64,000 nucleotides of DNA from Agriterribacter humi (GTDB taxonomy: Bacteria; Bacteroidota; Bacteroidia; Chitinophagales; Chitinophagaceae): the NCBI RefSeq assembly GCF_009192765.1, contig NZ_VOHQ01000002.1:248001-312000 (forward strand). Reading direction: 5' to 3'. The first letter of the stretch is position 1. Each line of letters begins with the position of its first letter. This document shows positions 52,564 to 60,777 of the stretch, piece after piece. Under the pieces are notes generated by a model. That model saw only the letters and a list, made by a program, of their open reading frames with translations, was not told where the DNA came from and did no database searches. The translations under genes and the position numbers were made by a program.

Positions 52564-53721
52564 TTAGATTGCGGACTTCTGTAAAATAATCCTGAAAGTA
52601 GTTCCTTTACCCAGTTCCGAATTTTTTACAAATAGTTGTCCTTTGTGGTATTGCTGAATAATGCGCCGGGAAAGCGTAAGCCCCAATCCCCATCCACGTC
52701 TTTTAGTAGTAAAACCCGGCTTAAATACTTTATTTATATTAGTGGAGGCTATTCCTTTGCCTGTATCGGTTATATCTATTTGCACCTGCTGATCTGTTTT
52801 GGTAATATCAATGGTAATTACTCCTTTTCCTCCCATTGCATCCAATGCGTTTTTTAAAAGATTTTCAATTACCCAGTCAAACAGCGATGCTGAAATTTTT
52901 ACAGGAATGGTTTGTGCATTACCCGCATTTATAATAAACTGCACTTTTTCAGGAGATCTGCGACGGATATAATCTACCATATTGCCGATCTGTATCAGGA
53001 GGTCTTTTTCTTCTAATTTTGGCGTGCTTCCTATTTTGCTGAACCGGTCAGATACCAGTTGCAGCCTGTCAACATCTTTGGCTAATTCTTCGGCCATCTT
53101 TTCATTGTAAGGATCTTCTTTCAGCATCGCCACCCAGCCCTGCAGGGAGGTAACAGGTGTGCCCAACTGGTGGGCGGTTTCCTTTGCCATGCCTGCCCAT
53201 AGCTGGTTTTGAACAGAACGGTTACGGGTAGCAATAGCATAAAAAGCAAAAATGATAAATAATGCTACGATCAGCAATTGCACCAGTGGATAATACCTCA
53301 CTTCGCGCAGCAATGCAGAACTGCCGTAATAGTAAAGATCTTTCTTTCCATTAAGGGGATCTGTATATACAATAGGTTCATGCTGACTTTTGAATTGCCT
53401 TATTTTTTTTGGCAGGTAGCCGGTATCGTTATTTATTTTTGTGGAATCGAGATTGATGTATTCTACTACCCTGCCTTGTTCATTGACTCTTATAATTGGA
53501 ATGTCATTGTTGTTGGTAAGAATGGCGGAAACCAGTTTGGTATCCACATCCGGCGGCGAACTGATCAGGAATTTGCCGGCTTCCACCCAGGTTTCTACTT
53601 TCTGCCTTTCGTCTGCCGCTATTTTATTGGCCAGGTATTGCGAATAGAAGATCGTGCCTGTTACAATAGCAATGGCAATTACAGACAAAGCCGTTCGCCA
53701 GTTAAAGAAACGCTGAAACAT
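52564..53721 (-). CDS. Sensor histidine kinase
   Basis: 385 aa inner-membrane kinase. TM1 is ALSVIAIAIVTGTIFYS (about 11-28). A periplasmic sensor of about 110 residues follows, then TM2 PLVQLLIVALFIIFAFYA. The dimerisation/phospho-acceptor motif is WAGMAKETAHQLGTPVTSLQ with the His near residue 187. The ATPase part has the N box NLLKNALDAMGG, G1 DTGKGI and G2 GWGLGLTLSRRII. No HAMP domain and no response regulator is adjacent, so it is an orphan kinase. Confidence 0.92.
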   Translation of the reverse strand: MFQRFFNWRTALSVIAIAIVTGTIFYSQYLANKIAADERQKVETWVEAGKFLISSPPDVDTKLVSAILTNNNDIPIIRVNEQGRVVEYINLDSTKINNDTGYLPKKIRQFKSQHEPIVYTDPLNGKKDLYYYGSSALLREVRYYPLVQLLIVALFIIFAFYAIATRNRSVQNQLWAGMAKETAHQLGTPVTSLQGWVAMLKEDPYNEKMAEELAKDVDRLQLVSDRFSKIGSTPKLEEKDLLIQIGNMVDYIRRRSPEKVQFIINAGNAQTIPVKISASLFDWVIENLLKNALDAMGGKGVITIDITKTDQQVQIDITDTGKGIASTNINKVFKPGFTTKRRGWGLGLTLSRRIIQQYHKGQLFVKNSELGKGTTFRIILQKSAI

Positions 53722-53783
53722 ATTTAAAAATAGCGAAACGGTAACAATGCTTCCTTTATTTTTGAAAAAATAATTCTTTTACA

Positions 53784-54806
53784 TTGACCCATTATCCATC
53801 GGTAGCAGTAGTTATTTTGAACTGGAACGGCAGGAAATACTTAGAGCAGTTCCTTCCTTCCCTTATGCTTACTACATACCCGGGGATACAATTTGTTGTG
53901 GCCGACAATGGTTCAACCGATGATTCGCTTGATTTTCTTACCCGGTATTATCCACAGGTTAAACAACTGCGCAGTGCTGTAAACGAAGGCTTTGCCAAAG
54001 GATACAACACGGCTTTACAGCAGGTGCAGGCTTCCTATTATGTATTGTTAAATTCCGATGTGGAAGTAACACCCGGATGGCTTGAACCTGTAATTGAATT
54101 AATGGAAAGCAATGCCAGCATCGCCGCCTGTCAGCCCAAAGTATTGTCGTGGCACGATAAAACGATGTTTGAATATGCCGGCGGCGCGGGGGGATGGATA
54201 GATGCTTATGGTTATGCTTTTTGCAGGGGCAGGGTATTTGACACATGTGAAAAGGATATAGGGCAATATGATGATGTGGCGCCTGTGTTCTGGGCTTCGG
54301 GTTGCGCTTTGTTTGTGCGGTCGCAGGTATATCACAGTTTAAACGGTTTCGATGAATTGTTTTTTGCCCACCAGGAAGAAATTGATCTGTGCTGGCGGAT
54401 GCAACTGTCGGGCTGGCTTGTTTATGTGTGTCCGTATTCGGTAGTATATCATGTTGGCGGAGGCAGTTTACCCAAAGGCAATCCCCGTAAAGTATATTTA
54501 AATTACCGCAATAGCCTCATCATGCTTTACAAAAATTATTCATTTTCAGAAAAATTATGGAAAATTCCATTCCGTCTTGTGCTGGATGGAATAAGTGCCG
54601 TTCAGCAATTATTCGGGGGTGATAAAGCTTATGCCGGCATCGTATTAAGAGCACATTTCGCATTTTATAAATGGCTTTTATCGGCTAAAAATAAAAAATA
54701 TTTTCCGGTGAAAAGGGTGGCTCATCCGAACGGGATATATAAAGGCAGTGTGGTATGGCAGTATTTTGTACAAAAGAAGCGCAGTTTTACAGAAATTATT
54801 GGGTGA
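53784..54806 (+). CDS. Family 2 glycosyltransferase
   Basis: 340 aa. The GT-A fold begins PSVAVVILNWNGRKYLEQFL, then VVADNGSTDDSLDFL and the DxD-type LLNSDVEVTPGWL, with the acceptor region FFAHQEEIDLCWRMQLSGW. The start is a TTG at 53784 (LTHYPSVAV), because no ATG lies close to the conserved beginning. A TATTTTTG -7-like box lies at 53757-53764. Likely rhamnosyl- or other sugar transfer for a surface polysaccharide; donor unknown. Confidence 0.9.
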   Translation: MTHYPSVAVVILNWNGRKYLEQFLPSLMLTTYPGIQFVVADNGSTDDSLDFLTRYYPQVKQLRSAVNEGFAKGYNTALQQVQASYYVLLNSDVEVTPGWLEPVIELMESNASIAACQPKVLSWHDKTMFEYAGGAGGWIDAYGYAFCRGRVFDTCEKDIGQYDDVAPVFWASGCALFVRSQVYHSLNGFDELFFAHQEEIDLCWRMQLSGWLVYVCPYSVVYHVGGGSLPKGNPRKVYLNYRNSLIMLYKNYSFSEKLWKIPFRLVLDGISAVQQLFGGDKAYAGIVLRAHFAFYKWLLSAKNKKYFPVKRVAHPNGIYKGSVVWQYFVQKKRSFTEIIG

Positions 54807-54859
54807 AAAGGGCGAATGTTAGCCGTTAACCGCTATTTTTGCAAAGCAAATTGATAGAT

Positions 54860-55063
54860 ATGGAACATGAAATTACAGTAAACAGCAAAAAAGATTTCGC
54901 CTGGAGTTGGGTAAAATCATCCAGGTTTTTGTTTTACATGCAGTTGGTAGCCATTATTGCTTTTTTAATTGGCGGGAGCTATGGATTATACAAACACCGG
55001 TATAAAGGCAAACCGAAAGTAACAGTACCGGAAAATACCTTATACACGCCCAAGTATAAATAG
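54860..55063 (+). CDS. Small single-pass membrane protein
   Basis: 67 aa from ATG 54860 (MEHEITVNSKKDFAWSWVKS). One TM helix (YMQLVAIIAFLIGGSYGLY, about 28-46) and a basic then polar tail (KHRYKGKPKVTVPENTLYTP). Not recognised. It follows the glycosyltransferase by 53 bp. Confidence 0.6.
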   Translation: MEHEITVNSKKDFAWSWVKSSRFLFYMQLVAIIAFLIGGSYGLYKHRYKGKPKVTVPENTLYTPKYK

Positions 55064-55082
55064 CAGAACAGTACAGAAATAT

Positions 55083-55112
55083 TTTGCTGTTTAAAAGCAA
55101 TCCTTAATTTTG
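55083..55112 (+). promoter_or_regulatory. Bacteroidota-type promoter of the tRNA genes
   Basis: -33 TTTG at 55083-55086 and -7 TAATTTTG at 55105-55112 with an 18-bp spacer, ending 25 bp before tRNA-Gly. Good match to the consensus. Confidence 0.7.
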
Positions 55113-55137
55113 CACTCCCCAATCAGTTCTTTAATAA

Positions 55138-55210
<73 letters not shown>

Positions 55211-55262
55211 CAGAATGATTCCATTCGTACTATGCGGGTGGAATTTTTTGTTTATTGTAAAA

Positions 55263-55300
55263 GCCCTGGTGGTGGTCCCGAAGTATGGGGAGGTACACAC
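55263..55300 (+). pseudogene. tRNA-Leu-like 5' fragment
   Basis: GCCCTGGTGGTGG at 55263-55275 repeats the first 13 bases of the intact tRNA-Leu at 55368. After a foreign stretch TCCCGAAGTATGGGG comes GGTACACACGC, resembling the D-arm end GGTAGACACGC. The rest is missing; a CCCCGAT/ATCGGGG hairpin follows at about 55302-55319. A partial duplication of the tRNA, consistent with a past integration or excision event. Confidence 0.5.
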
Positions 55301-55367
55301 GCCCCGATCTGAATCGGGGTGGCGAGCAATGTGGGATCAGCTTTTAAACAGTTCATTATAAAATATT

Positions 55368-55453
55368 GCCCTGGTGGTGGAATTGGTAGACACGCAGGAC
55401 TTAAAATCCTGTGGCCAGCAATGGCCGTAACGGTTCAAGTCCGTTCCGGGGCA
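55368..55453 (+). tRNA. tRNA-Leu (UAA)
   Basis: 86-nt class II tRNA. Acceptor GCCCTGG pairs with CCGGGGC (discriminator A at 55453). The anticodon stem CAGGA/TCCTG has loop CTTAAAA (anticodon UAA). A long variable arm TGGCCAGCAATGGCC and T arm ACGG TTCAAGT CCGT complete it. The accessory pAgo operon begins about 210 bp downstream of its 3' end. Confidence 0.95.
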
Positions 55454-55460
55454 CTCTTTC

Positions 55461-55488
55461 AGCCGATCAGAAATGATCGGCTTTTTTA
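55461..55488 (+). terminator. Rho-independent terminator after tRNA-Leu
   Basis: Perfect 9-bp stem AGCCGATCA / TGATCGGCT with a GAAA tetraloop and a following TTTTT run. It closes the tRNA transcript and isolates the next operon. Confidence 0.9.
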
Positions 55489-55666
55489 TTTCGACAACAT
55501 TTCGACAACACTGCTATCTCTGCAGTTTATCCTTGTTGATTGCATCTTCTGAAATGCGCTCAATTATATTGTTTGGTATACAAGACTTCAAGAGTATTAG
55601 ATATATACAAACATCAAATTAATGTGTTATATTAGGGGCTTATAGAAACCCATTCCTGGAAGTTAG

Positions 55667-57685
55667 ATGGCTGGAACATTATTAAACTTTATTGAGATTT
55701 CTTTGTCCTCCAAGGAAATGACTATTTTTTGCCTTAGCGCTCAAGGTAAAGACATTCGCGAACTCCGAAAAGATTATGGGAATATATTTCATTTTTACTC
55801 CCGAGATGGAAATATATATTATTGGAATAAAACTAATACAGCTTCAGTAGATTTAGGTGGTATCTCACATGCAATCACAAAAAAAGATAGTCCACAGATT
55901 TTTTCAAAAGTAATTGAATGTGCAATTGTTGATTTTTTTGAATCCATTAAGGACAAGGAGCACAACAACTCTTACAAGGTATTCCGAAAAAATGTCCAAC
56001 ATACTTGGAACTTTATTTCTTCTCGGAATGAATTACAAGGTATCGTCAATGGCATTGCCGCTCACCGAAAGATATCTTATCATTCATTCTTTCTAAAGCC
56101 GAAAAATGACACGATTGTTCTAGGATTCACGATGGCTTGTTCGTTAGATATGCGCTTTGTTTGGAAGAAAGAAGAATTAATAACACAAAGAATCAACACG
56201 GATAGTATGCAATTTGATGAATTCAATAGTCCAATTCCTAACCTTCAAAATATATATCATTTTCTAGAAGCAACAGGTTCAAAAAACGCATATGATGTTG
56301 CCATTGAAAAACTTGAAAATAATGAAACAACCTGCACACTTCTAAAGAAAATTATTGTATGGCTAAATGCCAATAAAGATAAGTTAGTCCTACCCGCAGG
56401 TCTGCATATTGAGAAGTTTGCTCTCAATTACTTACCGACTAACGGTCTTGAGTTAGGGGAGATTTATTCACCAAAACGATATTTCTTTAATAATGCAACG
56501 AATACCCAACGTTTACAGTATTACAATGATCAGGTAAAAGCATATAAACCATTTTCCTTTGGATTATTTGAAGATAAAAACGTGAGAATTGCTGTGGTAT
56601 TTCCAGCCCAATACGAGGGAAGTACCGAGATTTTTCTGAATACATTGAAAAAATCTTTGAACAATGACCTACATCTAAGTAAGGTTGAATTCGTTCCAAT
56701 TAAAGTGGCAGACCTTTCTGTTGCGTCATATAAAAAAGGGTTATACGAAAACAATGAGGGGCTGAAAACATGCAGTTTGGCAATCATCATTGTTAATGAA
56801 GCTCATGAGGCTCTAAGCGCGAATGATTCACCTTATTTCGTTTGCAAGGCAAAACTAATTGGACAGGGGTTGCCAACCCAAGACATACAAATTGAAACAA
56901 TACAAAATAGAGTTCATCCCCTCGCGCTTAGCAATATTTCATTGAATATCTATGCTAAACTTGGCGGCACGGCTTGGACAATCGAGAAAGAAGAGAAATT
57001 AAAGGATGAACTGGTAATCGGAGTTGGTTCTACAAAGTCTGCGAATGGTAATAATATCCTTGGCATCGCGCAAATATTTCACCCGGACGGAAGATATATT
57101 GTTGGCAACTGTTCGCCTTTGTCTACTTTCGAAAACTATTCAAAAAATCTCGAAGAATATCTTTATGAGACTTTGAGCCAAATTATCGAAGCGCATATCA
57201 ACACGTCAAAAAGTTTTCGTTTAATATTCCACTTATACAAGTCTGCGAGCCAGCAGTATGAGATAACTGCGATTGAAAATGTAATAAAAAGGTTTGATAA
57301 TTACACATTTGATTATGCTCTTCTTCATCTAGGCTATGGTCATAATTTCCGCATGTATTTCGATGATGGCAGAGGTAAGCTAAAGAAGGGCAGCTATGTT
57401 CAAATAACTCCTTACATGGCACTTCTTCATTTTGTGCCAATTAGTGTGTTGCCTCTTAAAATTGAAATTGATCCAAGGTCAAAAGGCTTTACCGATCTAT
57501 TTTATTTATCAAAACAAGTATATTGGTTTTCGAATTTATCGCATCGTAGTTACAACCCATCGAAAAAGACCGTAACTATTATGTATCCATCATTAATGGC
57601 GGCATTAACTGAAAAATTAAGCCTTGTAGACGGATGGAACTATGACATGTTGGGTTATGTTAGAGACAAACAATGGTTTATCTAG
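55667..57685 (+). CDS. Prokaryotic Argonaute, full-length, catalytically inactive PIWI (long-B-like)
   Basis: 672 aa, not secreted. About 280 N-terminal residues correspond to N and a reduced linker/PAZ region. The MID domain follows (NVRIAVVFPAQYEGSTEIFL, near 305). The 5'-phosphate pocket is complete: Y390 and K394 in PYFVCKAKL, Q405 in LPTQDIQ and K431 in NIYAKLGGTAW. In the PIWI domain the first catalytic Asp position (IGxD) reads IGVG with G454, and the HxDG position reads HLYKS, so the DEDX tetrad is lost. It should bind guide and target but not cut. It overlaps the nuclease gene by 13 bp. By eye AT-richer than its neighbours, suggesting transfer. Confidence 0.9.
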   Translation: MAGTLLNFIEISLSSKEMTIFCLSAQGKDIRELRKDYGNIFHFYSRDGNIYYWNKTNTASVDLGGISHAITKKDSPQIFSKVIECAIVDFFESIKDKEHNNSYKVFRKNVQHTWNFISSRNELQGIVNGIAAHRKISYHSFFLKPKNDTIVLGFTMACSLDMRFVWKKEELITQRINTDSMQFDEFNSPIPNLQNIYHFLEATGSKNAYDVAIEKLENNETTCTLLKKIIVWLNANKDKLVLPAGLHIEKFALNYLPTNGLELGEIYSPKRYFFNNATNTQRLQYYNDQVKAYKPFSFGLFEDKNVRIAVVFPAQYEGSTEIFLNTLKKSLNNDLHLSKVEFVPIKVADLSVASYKKGLYENNEGLKTCSLAIIIVNEAHEALSANDSPYFVCKAKLIGQGLPTQDIQIETIQNRVHPLALSNISLNIYAKLGGTAWTIEKEEKLKDELVIGVGSTKSANGNNILGIAQIFHPDGRYIVGNCSPLSTFENYSKNLEEYLYETLSQIIEAHINTSKSFRLIFHLYKSASQQYEITAIENVIKRFDNYTFDYALLHLGYGHNFRMYFDDGRGKLKKGSYVQITPYMALLHFVPISVLPLKIEIDPRSKGFTDLFYLSKQVYWFSNLSHRSYNPSKKTVTIMYPSLMAALTEKLSLVDGWNYDMLGYVRDKQWFI

Positions 57686-58719
57686 AACAATATATAAAAA
57701 ATATCAAGGATGCCATACAGCCAGACAATCTTGGCTCCATGGCTTATTATTATCACGCCGATAAAACCTCATTAAAGAACCTCGATTTATCAAGTTATCA
57801 AGGACAAGACTTAATAGCAGCCAAGGGCTATTGCGGAATCGATCTAGCCGAGGAAGAAAAGCAGAAGATACTTAGACCTGGATTTAAAGGTATTGATATT
57901 TCAAGTACAATATTCAAGTTGGTCGGCGCATATTTTGCTCATTCAACAGCAGTGTCGCCCAAATTTGCGGAAAAATTTCAAGATACATCTCTTAGGAATA
58001 AGTATTTTATTTCGGTTTTAGTTTCTGATTACAGAAGCAAATTGGTTGCTGAATTAACGCACTCTCAGACATCGGAAAATTGGCTATACAGATTTTTACT
58101 TGGACTAACTACATATGAAAATGATAATTTGGAAGAACTTCAAAAGTTCCTAATAACAACAAATGACGTTATTGATTTGATAATACTTGAAGAACTTCGT
58201 AGAAAATTTTTAAGCCAAGAATTTTCAGTTACAAGTTTTATCAACTTGTCAGCCAAGGAAATTATACTACAAGTTCTTGCCAACTTTCAGAACGCTACAA
58301 ATAAGATTACACAAGTTAGAAGGGCAGGTCGTAGCTCTTTTGAGATTAAGGACGAATATGATGTTCAAGATCTTCTTTACTCTATTCTAAAAGGGATTTT
58401 CCCCCTTATGAAAGAGGAAGATCCTGTGCCAAGACAAGGAGCTAAATCATCGAGGATTGATCTGATTGTTAGAGAAGAGGGAATTTTGATTGAGGTCAAA
58501 ATGATAAAGGAAGCAGATTCAAATGAAAAAGAATTTGTCGAGCAGCTTAAAACTGATATTCAATCATATCACAAAAGTGAATGGTTAAAGTATTTAATTT
58601 GTTTTGTTTATGATCCGCATCGTAAAACGAAAGACAAACAAAGTTTCTTTGATCTAAATGGAACGCAATCTGTGAACGGGAAACAGTTTACAATTGATAT
58701 CATTTTGAATCCAATGTAA
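57673..58719 (+). CDS. pAgo-associated PD-(D/E)XK nuclease (effector)
   Basis: 348 aa. The C-terminal half is a restriction-endonuclease fold: a helix YDVQDLLYSILKGIFPLM, then SSRIDLIV with D263 and ILIEVKM with E274 and K276 (the D...ExK signature), followed by the QLKTDIQSYHKSEWLKYLIC helix-strand. The first about 210 residues are mostly helical and not recognised; they may hold the Argonaute-binding part. The start overlaps the pAgo stop by 13 bp, implying translational coupling and a complex. By analogy with long-B pAgo systems it would degrade DNA once the Argonaute finds its target. Confidence 0.8.
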   Translation: MVYLEQYIKNIKDAIQPDNLGSMAYYYHADKTSLKNLDLSSYQGQDLIAAKGYCGIDLAEEEKQKILRPGFKGIDISSTIFKLVGAYFAHSTAVSPKFAEKFQDTSLRNKYFISVLVSDYRSKLVAELTHSQTSENWLYRFLLGLTTYENDNLEELQKFLITTNDVIDLIILEELRRKFLSQEFSVTSFINLSAKEIILQVLANFQNATNKITQVRRAGRSSFEIKDEYDVQDLLYSILKGIFPLMKEEDPVPRQGAKSSRIDLIVREEGILIEVKMIKEADSNEKEFVEQLKTDIQSYHKSEWLKYLICFVYDPHRKTKDKQSFFDLNGTQSVNGKQFTIDIILNPM

Positions 58720-59390
58720 ACAGTTAGCATAAAAATCTTTTTTGCAGATGTTGGTGTTCGATGCAGCAATGCCGTTGTTGGGTGTTTTCACCAACAACTG
58801 AAGCCAAGCATAGAGCCGCATAGTGTTATTGCAGCATTACCGATATAGTAGAAATGTGGCAAATATATTCATGAATATTGCTCCGTTGTCGGTGTTCGTG
58901 GATAGGCATAGTGAGTAGGCAGCAACGAATCGTAGCGATAGACAATCAATCTTGCTGCCATTGTTGGTGTTTGTGGAAGGGTAGTGAAGAAGGCATCACC
59001 AACAAGAAGCGTGCGGGCATTTACCCAGCCGGACCTGATTCAAAAAGGACAACTTGAAAAAGGGTCATCGGGACACCCGAACGCACTTTTTTCACCTCCG
59101 TATTATTGAGTACTAATAAAACTCAAATCAACGAAATGAAAAAAATGAAATAAAAAATGAATTGAATGAAACGCGTAAAATAAGACCAGCGTCAGGTCCT
59201 GCTAATAGAGTATTTGTATAAATTATTTGAGAACACACTTTTGCTGTCGAGCTTCTGTTTGCTGAAAACGGAGAACGTGTCGATATAGAATTGCAGGTAG
59301 GCATGGGTGATAATGTCATTAGTCCGGCTTTTTCATACTTCTCCCAGGCTAAAAGCAAGATTTTTTATATTTCCTTTTTTTACAAAGATG
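58720..59390. repeat. Repeat-rich non-coding region after the pAgo operon
   Basis: About 670 bp without a convincing gene. A near-perfect hairpin GTTGTTGG...CACCAACAAC occupies 58774-58798. Half-sites of the same word recur: GTTGTCGGTGTTCGTGGA at 58885-58902, TTGTTGGTGTTTGTGGA at 58961-58977, CACCAACAAG at 58997-59006 and TTGGTGTTCG at 58751. A 14-bp palindrome ATATTCATGAATAT is at 58865-58878. A plus-frame scrap near 59240-59330 (ENGERVDIELQVGMGDN) is not recognised. Confidence 0.55.
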
Positions 59391-59393
59391 GGT

Positions 59394-59615
59394 TTATCGG
59401 GCTTTATATAAAGATTTATAATTGGCGCATTGGTAACAATAGGTTTCTCCTTCATGTATTCCCCAGATATCGCGTCCTTTATCTTTACCCGTTTGCCCTC
59501 TCCATTCTAAGGAGGACCAATTTTTTAATCTCGCCATATAGGCAAATACCAGCCTTTCAAACCCAAATCCGCCGAAATCTTCGAAGTGAATTTTTGAAAC
59601 TGGTTTCTGTAGCAT
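59394..59615 (-). pseudogene. Fragment of an Mrr-like restriction-endonuclease domain
   Basis: 73-residue frame: FEDFGGFGFERLVFAYMARL, then LEWRGQTGKDKGRDIWGI and ETYCYQCANYKSL before a stop. This fits the start of a PD-(D/E)XK domain (E in FERLVFAY, D in KGRDI, QCAN in place of the QxK strand), as found at the N-terminus of larger defence NTPases. Nothing continues the protein after the stop at 59394, so the gene is truncated. Confidence 0.5.
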
Positions 59616-59661
59616 GCTATCTCGTTAAATGAAAATAAAACTAGGGATAAATAATCTCATT

Positions 59662-60717
59662 TTAGCTTTTCCCGGAGTACCAGGTGCCTTTTCCGGTTCC
59701 GTTTTGTTGCAGATAGTTATTGCTAACAAGATTTTCTAAATGCTTCTTAACTGTATTTCTATTTGCATTTGTTAGCGTCACGACATTGCTGATCGTAATT
59801 CTTCCGCGTGCTTTGAGCAGTTCAAGAATTTGCAATGACAGTTCAGGTAAAGCTGCCATTAAAAGTTTCTCTTTTTCCAGTTTAACTTCTAACCTTTTCT
59901 TTTGGTGTTGGAGCGCTTTTAAAAAGAAGACAATCCAGGGTTGCCAATCGGGTACGTCAGTTTGCAACGTGCCTTGTGTTTTTCTCAGGGCTGAATAATA
60001 GCCCTCTTTGCTTTGTTCTATAACAGCTTCCAGCGAACTATATGGGACGTATGTGTAACCGTGTTTTAATAAAAGACATGTCGTTAATACACGAGATAAT
60101 CGTCCGTTCCCATCTTGAAAAGGATGAATTGCAAGAAACTCCACTATAAAAACAGCAATGATGAGAAGAGGGTGTAGTTTCTTTTCGGCAAATGCCTGAT
60201 TAGACCATTCCACAAGTCTTTCCATCCGTAGAGGCGTTTCAAATGGAGTAGCCGTTTCGAAAACGATACCAAGGCTTTTTCCTTCGGGTGAAAATGCCTC
60301 GACAAGGTTAGGTGATTTTTTATACCTTCCATTATGCCAGGTATCCTTTTCACTATATTCCAGTAGTTCCTTGTGAAGTTGTTGGATATAGTTTTCGGTT
60401 AACGGGATATGCTCATAGTTCTCGAAGATAAGGTTCATGACATCCGAATAACCTGCAACCTCTTGCTCGTCCCTGGAAGAGAATTTATTTATCAATAGGT
60501 TGCCGAGCAGGATTTCAACCTCTTTGTTCGTCAGTTTGCTCCCTTCTATTCGCGTAGAAGAGCCGATACTCTCGATTGTAGCAACACGTTTCAACGAGCT
60601 AAGTTGTTCTGGCGCTAGTTGCCCCAAAGCCCGCCATGCGCCTTTGAACTCATCAATTTCCGCAATGAGACTTAAGATCTGTGGTGTTATGTGGAGGCTT
60701 TCTATTTTCATACCCAT
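59662..60717 (-). CDS. Fic domain protein with C-terminal winged helix
   Basis: About 351 aa from the ATG at 60717 (or 60711). An N-terminal DUF4172-like helical region contains the inhibitory helix SSTRIEG near residue 50, so the enzyme is class II auto-inhibited. The catalytic motif is HPFQDGNGRLSR near residue 197, complete for AMP transfer. The C-terminus (ILELLKARGRITISNVVTLT then NRNTVKKHLENLVSNNYLQQ) is a winged helix-turn-helix that probably binds DNA. AMPylator and likely autoregulator; target protein unknown. The frame extends to 60804 but reads through repeat boxes there. Confidence 0.92.
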   Translation of the reverse strand: MGMKIESLHITPQILSLIAEIDEFKGAWRALGQLAPEQLSSLKRVATIESIGSSTRIEGSKLTNKEVEILLGNLLINKFSSRDEQEVAGYSDVMNLIFENYEHIPLTENYIQQLHKELLEYSEKDTWHNGRYKKSPNLVEAFSPEGKSLGIVFETATPFETPLRMERLVEWSNQAFAEKKLHPLLIIAVFIVEFLAIHPFQDGNGRLSRVLTTCLLLKHGYTYVPYSSLEAVIEQSKEGYYSALRKTQGTLQTDVPDWQPWIVFFLKALQHQKKRLEVKLEKEKLLMAALPELSLQILELLKARGRITISNVVTLTNANRNTVKKHLENLVSNNYLQQNGTGKGTWYSGKS

Positions 60718-60777
60718 ATTATTACCCAAAAATACCCAAAAAGCAACAAATACCCGTATTGTTAACCATAAATACCC
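60711..60777 (-). promoter_or_regulatory. Five iterated TACCC (GGGTA) boxes at the fic start
   Basis: TACCC occurs on the plus strand at 60711, 60723, 60733, 60751 and 60773, mostly as AATACCCA/AAATACCC. Read toward the gene this is a series of GGGTATTT boxes spaced 10-22 bp. The array spans the fic start and upstream region and could be the operator of the Fic winged helix. Confidence 0.5.

Noticed and set aside
53784..54335. Minus-strand frames within the glycosyltransferase gene
   Set aside because: They are shadows of the plus-strand gene, with no signal peptide, motif or spacing that would support expression.
58720..59100. CRISPR array or integron attC sites
   Set aside because: The repeats are of unequal spacing, only partly alike and not separated by uniform spacers; no cas or integron integrase genes are near, and the core GTTRRRY/RYYYAAC pairs are not convincing.
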